The notes under the pieces: model-generated
Seen by the model: the letters and a program-made list of their open reading frames with translations, nothing else
The model's database searches: none
What the model was told of the DNA's origin: nothing
Translations under genes and position numbers: made by a program
Origin: UBA9619 sp964630665
Lineage (GTDB): Bacteria > Pseudomonadota > Gammaproteobacteria > Arenicellales > UBA868
Direction: 5' to 3'
DNA length: 64,000 nucleotides
NCBI GenBank assembly: GCA_964630665.1
Contig: CAZVVN010000011.1
Coordinates: forward strand, 3,189-67,188
In this document: one piece after another, positions 8,075-17,181 of the stretch
Layout of the letters: every line of letters starts with the position of its first letter
Numbering within the stretch: the first letter of the stretch is position 1

Positions 8075-10210
8075 GTGTGCCCGTGCGTTTATGACCAGAT
8101 AGGGATGCCTCAAATCAAACCGACCCTCTGCTCAGACAACGACCTTCTGGAACGAAGAGGAGTCTGGTATCCGTCGACAGGAAGGCCGGGGGATTTTGAT
8201 TACTCCGACGGAGACGACGAAGAACAGGCCATTGAAAAGATCATTCTGGCTGCCGAGGATCGCAGTAGCCATTCCAAAGAACTCTCAGGCCCCTACGAAT
8301 CCTGGGCCGTTGAGTATCACCTATCCCCGGATCGAGCCAACCTGCTGCGCCCGTTGCAGCTAGGTGATCGTCAGCGGATTCTCGAGATCGGTTGCGGTTG
8401 CGGGGCAATCACCCGCTACCTTGGGGAGCAAGGATTCCAGGTGGACGCTGTTGAGGGGAGTTCAAGGCGCGCTCATATCGCTTCGCTCCGCTGTTCTGAC
8501 CTCGATTCGGTTCGGGTTATTTGTGCCGATGCTGCAACGCTTTCTCTTCCTTCTGATAGCTACGATGCTGTGGTCTTTGTGGGCGTGCTTGAGTATTCAG
8601 GGGTCTATGCGTCCGATAACGATGCTCCCGAGGAGCAGATACGCCGGTTTCTAAAAAGTGCTGTTCGAACGCTGCGACCCAACGGCTTGGTCGTGATCGC
8701 GATCGAAAATCGTCTTGGCCTGAAATACCTGGCAGGTGCACCGGAGGATCACCTGGGGCGTTCATGGATTGGGATCGCGGATTACCCCGTCAGTGGCGGT
8801 CCTCAGGCGGGGAATGAACAACAAGAGGACCATTCAAGGAGCAAGATCAGAACGCTGGACCAGGCTCGGTGGCGAGATTTGCTGGGGGGGTTGAATCTAT
8901 CGAGCACATTTTTCTATCCGTTGCCGGATTACAAGCTGCCCATGGCTTGTCTGAGTGAATCATTCGCCGCGAGCCCGGCCTGCAATCAACTGGTATGGCG
9001 GCATTCCTCAGTCAGCCGGGCAGGTTGCTGGGAACCGGCCTTGCCCACGCGTCTCAGCCAGGCGGGCATTGTGCTCGGAGGAGAATTCGGTACTTTTTCA
9101 GATTCTTTCGGTATTGTCGCGTCACCTTGCGATCAGGCGATCGTTGATGACGTGCTGCCGTATGACTATGTGGACTTCCTGGGCGAGTCTGACTCGGGTT
9201 CAGGCCTCTGCAAACTCGAACATGAGAACGTGGTCAGATATTTTAATGAGGATAGTTCCGGAAGCATTCAAGACAAGTGGGTCGAGGGGGAGCCACTCGA
9301 ACAATTGTGGCTCCGGCTGGCCTGCGCTGACGGTTATGCTGGCCTGTTCAATGGTATGCAGTTGTTTTTACATGATCTTCGGGGCTTGTTCGAATCAGAA
9401 CCAGAACGGTATCGGCAAGCCGAGCTGTCACCTGCCAAGGTTCTCAATAGCAGCCAGAAAGAAAGCTGGTTTCCCAAAAGGTGCAGGTCGACTGACGGTG
9501 TCCAATTGCCAGAAGAACGATGGCGACGGGCAATAGTAGATTTTGCAGTTGATATCGGGCCCGAATTACGGCTGATCATCGGGTCCGGAGGGTACGAGAC
9601 CGTTGGCGAGTTTGTTGACAAAGCCTGTGAATCAGCGGGCCTGCTGAAGTGTGGCCTGGCAGAGAATGCGGCGCGTCTCGTGGGGCACAACAGACAAGCC
9701 AGTGCAGGGGCGATGCAGGATGCACGGTTGTCGATGACGTGGGTCCGGCCTGAGCGGGGCGATCAGCCTTTGCGATTCCAGGTCTACTGGGCAAAACCTG
9801 GTGAGGTGTTTTCTGAGAAAACCTCTGTCTGGCTGAACTACGATTGGCGGAGCAGCCCGATTCTTCGTCTGGAGTTACCCGCGGAATCGATTGGACTTGA
9901 CCGTCTGCGCATAGATCCGGTGGACCATAGGGTCTGCAATGCCGCCCGTATAGCGTTGCTGGAAGAGTTTTCGGTTGATCGCTCACTGGGAGATGGAGAG
10001 GTAGCCAGACTCATCCGAAGTGATGTGATCGACACTAAAATCGTAACCCACATGCAGGATATACAGCTGGGAATGCTGGGTGATCGGCAGTTATTGTACT
10101 TCTCCGGCCCGGATCCACAGATTCATTTTGCAATGAGCCAGTTGGTTGAGGAGACATCAGGTGCCCAACTGGTGGTTACCCTGAAGATGGTATGGCCTGC
10201 TCTTTGCTGA
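8075..10210 (+). CDS. Large SAM-dependent methyltransferase, surface-polysaccharide type
   Basis: 711 residues from GTG 8075; ATG 8105 is an alternative start. Residues about 70-270 form a class I methyltransferase: YHLSPDRANLLRP, motif I LEIGCGCG (103-110), acidic Glu127 after strand 2, ADA near 151-153 and YDAVVFVGVLEY (163-174). From memory, the lead-in and motif I resemble methyltransferases that cap or modify O-antigens (WbdD-like) or are attached to glycosyltransferases. A middle region (about 370-550) has no kinase catalytic motif that I can see. About 575-660 looks like a beta-rich domain with FSEKTSVWLNYDW and LRIDPVDHR. The substrate is unknown. The gene lies between tRNA-Leu and nuoA, with its own gap on each side, and appears accessory to both neighbours. 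Confidence 0.72.
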   Translation: MCPCVYDQIGMPQIKPTLCSDNDLLERRGVWYPSTGRPGDFDYSDGDDEEQAIEKIILAAEDRSSHSKELSGPYESWAVEYHLSPDRANLLRPLQLGDRQRILEIGCGCGAITRYLGEQGFQVDAVEGSSRRAHIASLRCSDLDSVRVICADAATLSLPSDSYDAVVFVGVLEYSGVYASDNDAPEEQIRRFLKSAVRTLRPNGLVVIAIENRLGLKYLAGAPEDHLGRSWIGIADYPVSGGPQAGNEQQEDHSRSKIRTLDQARWRDLLGGLNLSSTFFYPLPDYKLPMACLSESFAASPACNQLVWRHSSVSRAGCWEPALPTRLSQAGIVLGGEFGTFSDSFGIVASPCDQAIVDDVLPYDYVDFLGESDSGSGLCKLEHENVVRYFNEDSSGSIQDKWVEGEPLEQLWLRLACADGYAGLFNGMQLFLHDLRGLFESEPERYRQAELSPAKVLNSSQKESWFPKRCRSTDGVQLPEERWRRAIVDFAVDIGPELRLIIGSGGYETVGEFVDKACESAGLLKCGLAENAARLVGHNRQASAGAMQDARLSMTWVRPERGDQPLRFQVYWAKPGEVFSEKTSVWLNYDWRSSPILRLELPAESIGLDRLRIDPVDHRVCNAARIALLEEFSVDRSLGDGEVARLIRSDVIDTKIVTHMQDIQLGMLGDRQLLYFSGPDPQIHFAMSQLVEETSGAQLVVTLKMVWPALC

Positions 10211-10243
10211 TGTTAGCGTCGGGCGCCAAGCACTAGGCTTCGG

Positions 10244-10272
10244 TTGACCGTTGAACGGGCAATCCCTAGAAT
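10244..10272 (+). promoter_or_regulatory. Sigma70-type promoter of the nuo operon
   Basis: TTGACC (10244-10249) and TAGAAT (10267-10272) are separated by exactly 17 bases, each matching the consensus at five of six positions. The predicted start is near 10279, giving a leader of about 40 bases before nuoA at 10319. It lies in the gap after the methyltransferase gene, so nuo need not depend on upstream transcription. Confidence 0.65.
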
Positions 10273-10318
10273 TCCGGCTTCATCCCGGTGAATATTTATC
10301 AACGTCATTAACGGTTGG

Positions 10319-10675
10319 ATGCTCGCGAATTATCTGCCAATCCTGCTGTTTCTGATCGTTTCGATAGGCCTCGGATTCACCTTGCTTGCCGCCGGCAAGT
10401 TGCTGAGCCCCAGCAACCCCGGTGAGCAGAAAAACTCCCCTTACGAGTGCGGCTTCGAAGCATTCGAGGATGCGCGAATGAAGTTTGACGTGCGCTATTA
10501 TCTCGTTGCTATCCTGTTTATTCTCTTTGACCTTGAGATCGCCTTCCTGTTTCCCTGGGCTATCGTGCTGGATGAGATCGGGGTTTTCGGATTTCTGGCG
10601 ATGATCGTCTTTCTCCTGGTGTTGGTGGTTGGCTTCGTCTACGAATGGATGCGGGGAGCGCTGGAATGGGAGTAG
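10319..10675 (+). CDS. nuoA: NADH-quinone oxidoreductase subunit A
   Basis: A 118-residue membrane subunit of complex I with three predicted helices (about 3-28, 60-85 and 88-112). The cytoplasmic loop holds the conserved SPYECGFEAFEDARMKFDVRYY segment in its usual place, and the FDLEIAFLFPWA acidic helix is intact. It is the first gene of the complete nuo operon. The stop is 7 bases before the nuoB ATG. Confidence 0.97.
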   Translation: MLANYLPILLFLIVSIGLGFTLLAAGKLLSPSNPGEQKNSPYECGFEAFEDARMKFDVRYYLVAILFILFDLEIAFLFPWAIVLDEIGVFGFLAMIVFLLVLVVGFVYEWMRGALEWE

Positions 10676-10682
10676 TTTTCCA

Positions 10683-11159
10683 ATGGCGCTAGAGGGCATG
10701 CTGGAGCAGGGCTGGGCGACAACCAGGCTTGATGATCTCATCAACTGGGCCCGAACAGGCTCAATGTGGCCGATGACATTTGGGCTTGCCTGTTGTGCAG
10801 TAGAGATGATGCAGACCGGCGCATCGCGCTACGATCTGGACCGGTTTGGGATCATTTTCAGGCCCAGCCCGAGGCAGTCCGACGTCATGATCGTCGCTGG
10901 TACGCTGACCAATAAAATGGCGCCTGCCTTGCGCAAGGTCTACGAGCAAATGCCGGAGCCTCGCTGGGTAATATCGATGGGATCGTGCGCAAATGGCGGG
11001 GGCTACTATCACTATTCCTACTCGGTAGTCAGGGGATGTGATCGGATCGTACCTGTTGATGTTTATGTGCCGGGCTGTCCGCCGACCCCTCAGGCCCTGC
11101 TTTACGGCATTATTCAGTTACAAAAGAAGATCAGACGGACCAACACCATCGCCCGCTGA
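10683..11159 (+). CDS. nuoB: NADH-quinone oxidoreductase subunit B
   Basis: The subunit carries the terminal [4Fe-4S] cluster N2 that hands electrons to ubiquinone. From ATG 10683 it has 158 residues and begins MALEGMLEQG, as in relatives. An earlier in-frame start inside nuoA is rejected. The cluster ligands are visible: the adjacent pair Cys37-Cys38 in LACCAVEMM, Cys102 in GSCANGGG and Cys132 in PGCPPTP. Membership of the hydrophilic arm and position after nuoA are standard. Confidence 0.98.
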   Translation: MALEGMLEQGWATTRLDDLINWARTGSMWPMTFGLACCAVEMMQTGASRYDLDRFGIIFRPSPRQSDVMIVAGTLTNKMAPALRKVYEQMPEPRWVISMGSCANGGGYYHYSYSVVRGCDRIVPVDVYVPGCPPTPQALLYGIIQLQKKIRRTNTIAR

Positions 11160-11169
11160 AGCCAGGTTT

Positions 11170-11757
11170 ATGGGTTACACACAGGAGCTCGTCAGACAGG
11201 TTAAAAGGATATCAGCTGATGTTCTTGCCCAGGTGTCTGTTGAAAATCAGGAAATCACGGTTGAAGCCAGTCGCCGTTCGATGGTCGCGCTACTGCAGGC
11301 GCTCAAGAGTGATCCAGCGACATGTTTTGAACAGTTGATCGATCTGTGTGGTGTTGATTACCAACGATACGGACAGGAAGCTGGCAAAATCTGGCAGGGA
11401 GACCGGTTTGCGATCGTCTATCACCTCCTTTCGGTGTCGCGAAACCAGCGCCTGCGAGTCGTTGTTGGGGTCCCTGAAGACGACCAGAAAGTCGACTCGG
11501 TGGTCGGTATCTGGAAATCGGCAGACTGGTACGAACGTGAAGTCTTTGATCTTTTCGGGATTCTCTTTGACGGTCATCCGGACCTGCGCCGTCTGCTCAC
11601 CGACTACGGTTTTATCGGTCACCCGTTCAGAAAGGATTTCCCTGTTACCGGGCATGTCCAGATGCGTTACGACGAGGAGAAAAAGCGGGTCGTCTACGAA
11701 CCTGTTACGGTGGAACCGCAGGTGACGGTGCCGAGAGTGATCCCCAAGGGGCCTTGA
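11170..11757 (+). CDS. nuoC: NADH-quinone oxidoreductase subunit C
   Basis: The 195-residue subunit of the hydrophilic arm has the 30-kDa subunit signature ERE(V)FDLFGI in SADWYEREVFDLFGILF, then LTDYGFIGHPFRKDFP. ATG 11170 lies 10 bases after the nuoB stop. It is a separate gene from nuoD, unlike the fused nuoCD of E. coli. The stop overlaps the TTG start of nuoD by 4 bases. Confidence 0.96.
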   Translation: MGYTQELVRQVKRISADVLAQVSVENQEITVEASRRSMVALLQALKSDPATCFEQLIDLCGVDYQRYGQEAGKIWQGDRFAIVYHLLSVSRNQRLRVVVGVPEDDQKVDSVVGIWKSADWYEREVFDLFGILFDGHPDLRRLLTDYGFIGHPFRKDFPVTGHVQMRYDEEKKRVVYEPVTVEPQVTVPRVIPKGP

Positions 11758-13013
11758 GCTTGACCGAGATACGTAACTACACCATGAATTTTGGTCCGCA
11801 GCACCCCGCTGCCCACGGGGTTCTACGGGTTGTCATGGAGATGGATGGTGAGGTGATTGAACGCCTTGACCCACATATTGGACTACTGCACCGGGCGACC
11901 GAGAAACTCGCGGAAAGCAAGCCGTTCAATCACAGCATCGGGTACATGGATCGGCTCGATTATGTGTCAATGATGTGCAATGAACATGCTTACGTAATGG
12001 CGATAGAGGCCCTGCTTGGTGTCTGCCCGCCGATCAGGGCGAGATATATTCGGGTGTTGTTCGATGAGATAACCCGGATTCGGAATCACCTAATGTGGCT
12101 GGGCGCCCATGCTCTTGATATCGGAGCCATGGCGGTTTTTCTTTACGCGTTTCGGGAAAGAGAAGATCTGATGGACTGTTACGAGGCGGTATCCGGTGCC
12201 CGTATGCATGCCACCTATTACCGACCTGGTGGTGTCTATCGCGATCTGCCGGACAAAATGCCGAAGTACGCCGGCAATGCACGAGAAGGCAAGCAGGGCG
12301 CCGCGCGCCGAAATGAACACCGAGAAGGTTCATTGCTTGACTTCATTGATGCTTTTGCAGAACGTTTTCCAGGGTGCGTAGACGAATACGAGACGCTCTT
12401 GACAGACAACCGGATCTGGAAACAACGCACGGTGGACATCGGTATCGTGTCACCCGAGCAGGCCCTGCAGTCCGGGTTCACGGGTCCGATGCTCAGGGGT
12501 TCGGGCATTGAGTGGGATTTGCGCAGAAAAGAACCGTATGAAGTCTATGATGAACTTGATTTCGAAATACCGGTTGGAACAACCGGTGATAGTTACGATC
12601 GGTATCTGGTTCGTATTGAAGAAATGCGTCAATCCAACCGCATCATCCGCCAGTGCACTGATTGGCTCAAGCGTAATCCAGGTCACGTCATGCTCGAGGA
12701 TCACAAGATCAGCCCTCCGGGCCGCGCCGAGATGAAGGAGGGCATGGAATCCCTGATCCATCATTTCAAGTTGTTTACTGAGGGTTACAGCGTTCCGGAA
12801 GGGCAGATTTACCGCGCTGTGGAGGCACCCAAGGGGGAGTTCGGCATTTATCTTGTGTCGGATGGTGCCAATAAGCCCTATAGAGTGAAAATCAGGGCGC
12901 CTGGTTTTCCGCATCTCGCCGCTTTGGATGAGATGTCGAGGGGGCATATGCTGACGGACATGGTCGCCATCATAGGAACCCAGGACATCGTCTTCGGTGA
13001 GATCGATCGTTGA
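11754..13013 (+). CDS. nuoD: NADH-quinone oxidoreductase subunit D
   Basis: The 419-residue 49-kDa subunit forms the quinone pocket with NuoB. Conserved segments are MNFGPQHPAAHGVLR near residues 11-25, IGLLHRATEKL, the YMDRLDYVSMM segment, and the C-terminal DMVAIIGTQDIVFGEIDR. TTG 11754 overlaps the nuoC stop (TTGA), a coupling used several times here. The insert around residues 165-190 is the usual one in beta- and gammaproteobacterial single-gene NuoD. Confidence 0.97.
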   Translation: MSLTEIRNYTMNFGPQHPAAHGVLRVVMEMDGEVIERLDPHIGLLHRATEKLAESKPFNHSIGYMDRLDYVSMMCNEHAYVMAIEALLGVCPPIRARYIRVLFDEITRIRNHLMWLGAHALDIGAMAVFLYAFREREDLMDCYEAVSGARMHATYYRPGGVYRDLPDKMPKYAGNAREGKQGAARRNEHREGSLLDFIDAFAERFPGCVDEYETLLTDNRIWKQRTVDIGIVSPEQALQSGFTGPMLRGSGIEWDLRRKEPYEVYDELDFEIPVGTTGDSYDRYLVRIEEMRQSNRIIRQCTDWLKRNPGHVMLEDHKISPPGRAEMKEGMESLIHHFKLFTEGYSVPEGQIYRAVEAPKGEFGIYLVSDGANKPYRVKIRAPGFPHLAALDEMSRGHMLTDMVAIIGTQDIVFGEIDR

Positions 13014-13498
13014 GCCCGACGCAGATGTCTTACAAGCTTTCCGATTCGGTCAAAGAAAGAATTGAACGCGAGGCGGCCAAGTATCCCAGTCGCCGGGCCG
13101 CCGTTAAGTCTGCGTTACGTTATGCCCAACAGGAATTTGGCTGGGTCTCTGAGGATGTGATCAGGGCTGTAGCTGAGATTCTTGAGCTACAACCGATTCA
13201 GGTGCTCGAAGTGGCCACTTTTTACGACATGTTCTATACCGCCCCGGTTGGACGACACCAGATCAGGGTCTGTACCAACGTCTCTTGCAAGCTGCGGGGA
13301 GCGGACAGCGTACTGGAACACTTGGAAAACAAACTGGGAGTCGCCATCGGCGGCACTACCGAAGATGGCCGGATCAGCCTGTTTGAGGCAGAGTGCTTGG
13401 GAGCATGTGGAGGTGCGCCGATGCTGGTCTGTGGTGATCAGTATTTCGAAAATCTGTCAATCGACGAGGTAGACGAAATGCTGACGAAACTGGATTGA
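13010..13498 (+). CDS. nuoE: NADH-quinone oxidoreductase subunit E
   Basis: The subunit carries the [2Fe-2S] cluster N1a next to the FMN site of NuoF. From TTG 13010, overlapping the nuoD stop, it has 162 residues with ligands Cys88, Cys93, Cys129 and Cys133 (CTNVSC and CLGACGGAP). ATG 13025 would remove only 5 residues and is an equally reasonable start. The N-terminal helical domain (YPSRRAAVKSALRYAQQEFGWVS in two parts) is typical. Confidence 0.96.
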   Translation: MSPTQMSYKLSDSVKERIEREAAKYPSRRAAVKSALRYAQQEFGWVSEDVIRAVAEILELQPIQVLEVATFYDMFYTAPVGRHQIRVCTNVSCKLRGADSVLEHLENKLGVAIGGTTEDGRISLFEAECLGACGGAPMLVCGDQYFENLSIDEVDEMLTKLD

Positions 13499-14767
13499 AT
13501 GGGGATGGGTCTTTGTTTTGTCTGCCTGCCGGACCCAGGGGTCGAGATACCCTGGTCTCTTGAAGGCTATACCAGTAACGGCGGATACGAAGCCTGGCGG
13601 AGTATCCTTCAGGACAGGATCCCACCGGCAGATCTGATCGACCAGATCAAGGCTTCGGGCTTACGTGGTCGTGGTGGGGCCGGTTTCCCATCGGGACTCA
13701 AACTGAGTTTCATGCCTCGAGAGACCACCGGACAGAATTACATCGTCTGTAATTCCGATGAAAGTGAGCCTGGTACTTTCAAGGATCGCGATATCCTTCG
13801 CTATAACCCTCACCAACTGATCGAGGGTATGGCAATTGCAGGCTACGTGACCGGTTCAACGGTCGGCTATAACTATATACGCGGCGAATATTATGAACCC
13901 TGGAGGCGCTTCGAATCGGCCCTTGAGGAGGCCTATGACTCAGGATTGCTGGGGCACAATCTGCTTGGTAGTCAGGCAGATTTCAATCTCTATTCGCAAC
14001 GGGGGGCGGGCGCCTATATCTGTGGTGAGGAGACCGGGCTTTTAGAATCTCTCGAAGGGAAAAAGGGCATGCCGCGATTCAAACCACCCTTTCCGGCTCA
14101 GTTTGGTGCTTTCGGTCGGCCAACGACGGTAAACAATACCGAAACCCTGGCTTCATTACCACCGATTCTACGAAATGGTGCCGATTGGTTTATGAATCTG
14201 GGGGCACAAGGCAGTGGCGGCAGCAAGATCTTTTCGGTATCGGGTCACGTGCAGACACCCGGAAACTATGAGGTGACCTTGGGCACGCCTTTCCGCGAAC
14301 TTCTAGCACTGGCTGGAGGCCTGCTTCCCGGCAGAGAGTTAAAAGCAGTCATTCCTGGTGGCTGTTCCATGCCTGTTATGCCGGCTGCTGCCATCATTGA
14401 CTGTCCGATGGACTACGAGGCTCTGCAGGAAGCGGGTTCAATGATCGGTTCCGGCGGTGTCATCGTCATGGACGAGAGCACTTGTATGGTGGAGGTTTTG
14501 GAGCGCATTGCGTTGTTTTACTATCGAGAATCTTGTGGTCAATGCACACCATGTCGTGAAGGGACGGGCTGGCTTTACCGATTAATAAGCCGTATCCGTA
14601 AAGGACAGGGTACCTCAGAGGATATCGACAAACTCCAAGGCGTGGCGGATCGAATCGAAGGCAGGACCATTTGTGCCTTGGGTGATGCAGCGGCCTGGCC
14701 GGTCCAGAGTTTTCTTAAACATTATCGGCATGAGTTCGAAGCCAAGCTCCTGGCTCGAAGCGCATGA
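13499..14767 (+). CDS. nuoF: NADH-quinone oxidoreductase subunit F
   Basis: The NADH-oxidising flavoprotein subunit, 422 residues. The FMN/NADH loop is GRGGAGFP (57-64), with CNSDESEPGTFKDR and GAYICGEETGLLESLEG; the last replaces the more common ETALLNSLEG. Cluster N3 ligands are Cys346, Cys349 and Cys352 (CGQCTPCREG) plus Cys392 in RTICALGDAAAWP. The ATG directly follows the nuoE TGA, so translation is coupled. The first 15 residues (MGMGLCFVCLPDPGV) contain two unusual Cys and may not be conserved. Confidence 0.97.
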   Translation: MGMGLCFVCLPDPGVEIPWSLEGYTSNGGYEAWRSILQDRIPPADLIDQIKASGLRGRGGAGFPSGLKLSFMPRETTGQNYIVCNSDESEPGTFKDRDILRYNPHQLIEGMAIAGYVTGSTVGYNYIRGEYYEPWRRFESALEEAYDSGLLGHNLLGSQADFNLYSQRGAGAYICGEETGLLESLEGKKGMPRFKPPFPAQFGAFGRPTTVNNTETLASLPPILRNGADWFMNLGAQGSGGSKIFSVSGHVQTPGNYEVTLGTPFRELLALAGGLLPGRELKAVIPGGCSMPVMPAAAIIDCPMDYEALQEAGSMIGSGGVIVMDESTCMVEVLERIALFYYRESCGQCTPCREGTGWLYRLISRIRKGQGTSEDIDKLQGVADRIEGRTICALGDAAAWPVQSFLKHYRHEFEAKLLARSA

Positions 14768-14788
14768 CGGAACGAGCCTGTTAGACCC

Positions 14789-17179
14789 GTGATCAAAATT
14801 GAGATCAATGGCCGACAACTCGAGGCCAAAGACGGATCAACCATCATCGAAGTGGCTGACAGTGCGGGCATCTATATTCCAAGATTCTGTTATCACGAAA
14901 AACTTTCTGTGGCTGCGAACTGTCGTATGTGTCTAGTAGAAGTTGAGAATGCGCCCAAAGCACTGCCTGCCTGTGCAACCCCAGCGGTTGAGGGGATGGT
15001 TGTTCACACGATTTCTGAAAAGGCCGTGGCCGCCCAACAAGATACCATGGAGTTTCTCCTGATCAACCATCCCCTTGATTGCCCGATCTGTGACCAGGGG
15101 GGAGAATGCCCGTTGCAGGACCAGGCGGTGGGATACGGCGGTGATGCATCCCGATATACGGAGGGCAAGCGGACTGTCGAGAGCGGAGATGTCGGCTCTC
15201 TGATCGCAACCGAGATGACTCGCTGTATTCATTGTACGCGTTGTGTCCGTTTTGGACAGGAGGTGGCCGGGATCATGGAACTCGGGGCCATCGGCCGCGG
15301 TGAGGAGATGAAGATCAGCACTTTTATGGGCGGCGTAATCAAGAGTGAGGTTTCAGGTAACGCCATTGACCTGTGTCCTGTTGGTGCACTGACTTCCAAG
15401 CCTTATCGATTTTCTGCGCGCTCCTGGGAGTTGATACGGCACAGTGGTATCAGCCCACATGATTGCCTGGGGTCGAATCTCGACATCCACGAGATCAACG
15501 GTGTGGTCAAACGAGTTTTGCCTCGTGATAATGAAGCGGTCAATGAATGCTGGCTGTCCGACCGCGATCGTTACAGTTATGAGGCGGTCAATTCGTCAGA
15601 TCGTCTGACGTTGCCGCTGATCCGAAAAGGTGACACGTTCCACGAGGCCGATTGGTCCGAAGCGCTAGAAATGGCGGTAGAGTCATTGCAGCGTGTTCAT
15701 CAGGAGACAGGTGGATCTTCGATCGGGTCGTTGTGTACACCGACGGCCACACTGGAAGAGTTCTTTTTGCTGCAGAAGATTCTGCGTGGACTCGACAGCT
15801 CGAACATTGACCATCGGCTGCGACAGCAAGATTTTCGAGATGACCCGCTTGTGCCGATCTTTCCGGCCTCACGGACACCCGTCGCGAGTATCCAGGGTCT
15901 CGACGCAGTTCTATTAGTCGGCTGTAACATCAGAAAGGAACTGCCGCTATTGGCCCTACGGCTCAGAGCAATGACACAAAGGGGCGGTCGTGTGGGTGCA
16001 TTGAACCCCCTCCAGTATGATTTTAATTTCCCGGTAGCCCACCAGGTCACGGTGGCGCCGACCAGTTTAGAAGGTGACTTTGCGCTTTTGGCCTGCGCTA
16101 TGGCCCAAAAACTTCAAAAAGAAATGCCGGAATGGATCACCACCCTGGCGGCTACGGTCGATCTGGCACCGGAGGTGGAAGGTCTCGCTGAGATGCTGTT
16201 GTCGGGGGATAGAGGTAGCCTGATTGTGCTTGGGCAGGTCAGTTGTAACCACCAGAATTCATCCCTGCTGCGCAGCTTGGCATTCTGGATCAGTGAAATC
16301 TGCAATATCGATATAGCCCTTCTTCCAGACGCGAACAGCGCGGCGGCCTGGCTGGCAGGTTGCGTTCCACATCGTGGACCTAATGGAGTCGCCCTCAGTG
16401 ACCCGGGATTCGATGCGCGGGCTATGATTGGGGAGCGTCTTCGTGCCTATGTTCTCTACGGTATGGAAGTCGATTGTGACTATGCAGAGCCACTCAAACT
16501 TGGTGAGGCGCTCAATAATGCAGATTTTGTGCTTTCCTTCTCTTGCTTCAGGTCGGCTGTGCCAGCTCAGGCTGATGTGGTGCTGCCTGTGGCGCCATTT
16601 ACAGAGATAGATGGGACATATGTCAATCTGGAAGGCAGGTTCCAGACCTCGGTGCCGGCGGTCAGTCCATCAGGCCAGGCTAGACCTGGTTGGAAGATTC
16701 TGCGTGTGTTGGGAAATCTGCTAGAACTCGAAGGGTTTGGCTATGTCAGTACGGATGAAGTCGCCCGTGAGATTGCTGCACCGGTCCTGCCTCCAGTAAG
16801 ACGGAGCACGACCTACCAGGATCCGGATCGAGGCGATGAAGACCGCCGATCACCGGTTCTCGCCGGTAATGGCAACCGAGTATGTCGGATTATGGATATT
16901 CCCATCTACGAAACTGATCCAATAGTTCGACGGGCGGCAGCGCTTCAGTCGACAGCGGATGCTACGGTTGCAATGGTTCACATTGATTTGAAGGATCTAA
17001 CGAGCCTTGGATTATCTGCTGGCGACAAGGTCAGGGTCAGTGGCCAGGACGGCAGGGTAATTCTGCCGTTAAAGGTCGACCACCGGGTACCTGCTGGAGC
17101 TGTCTACATTCCAGGTGGGTGCTCGGAGACAGCTCCCCTGGGTTCCAGCAGTCATGTGACCATCGAGGCGGAAGTCTAA
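14789..17179 (+). CDS. nuoG: NADH-quinone oxidoreductase subunit G
   Basis: 796 residues from GTG 14789. The N-terminal ferredoxin domain binds N1b through Cys34, Cys45, Cys48 and Cys62. N5 uses His94, Cys98, Cys101 and Cys107, and N4 uses Cys146, Cys149, Cys152 and Cys196. The following region (around residues 215-235, SGISPHDCLGSNLD) has a single Cys, so the extra N7 cluster of E. coli NuoG is absent. The C-terminal part is a molybdopterin-oxidoreductase-like fold without cofactor role. It passes electrons from NuoF towards NuoI. Confidence 0.97.
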   Translation: MIKIEINGRQLEAKDGSTIIEVADSAGIYIPRFCYHEKLSVAANCRMCLVEVENAPKALPACATPAVEGMVVHTISEKAVAAQQDTMEFLLINHPLDCPICDQGGECPLQDQAVGYGGDASRYTEGKRTVESGDVGSLIATEMTRCIHCTRCVRFGQEVAGIMELGAIGRGEEMKISTFMGGVIKSEVSGNAIDLCPVGALTSKPYRFSARSWELIRHSGISPHDCLGSNLDIHEINGVVKRVLPRDNEAVNECWLSDRDRYSYEAVNSSDRLTLPLIRKGDTFHEADWSEALEMAVESLQRVHQETGGSSIGSLCTPTATLEEFFLLQKILRGLDSSNIDHRLRQQDFRDDPLVPIFPASRTPVASIQGLDAVLLVGCNIRKELPLLALRLRAMTQRGGRVGALNPLQYDFNFPVAHQVTVAPTSLEGDFALLACAMAQKLQKEMPEWITTLAATVDLAPEVEGLAEMLLSGDRGSLIVLGQVSCNHQNSSLLRSLAFWISEICNIDIALLPDANSAAAWLAGCVPHRGPNGVALSDPGFDARAMIGERLRAYVLYGMEVDCDYAEPLKLGEALNNADFVLSFSCFRSAVPAQADVVLPVAPFTEIDGTYVNLEGRFQTSVPAVSPSGQARPGWKILRVLGNLLELEGFGYVSTDEVAREIAAPVLPPVRRSTTYQDPDRGDEDRRSPVLAGNGNRVCRIMDIPIYETDPIVRRAAALQSTADATVAMVHIDLKDLTSLGLSAGDKVRVSGQDGRVILPLKVDHRVPAGAVYIPGGCSETAPLGSSSHVTIEAEV

Positions 17180-17181
17180 AG

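Noticed and set aside
9240..9700. A kinase half in the methyltransferase protein, as in WbdD
   Set aside because: No HxD/HGD-like catalytic loop or DFG-like motif is visible in the middle region; the kinase function is not supported.
10211..10318. A possible second copy of the tRNA-Leu 3' end (attachment site) after the methyltransferase gene
   Set aside because: Only a short GGCTTCGG-like match is present; no direct repeat of the tRNA end and no integrase gene were found.
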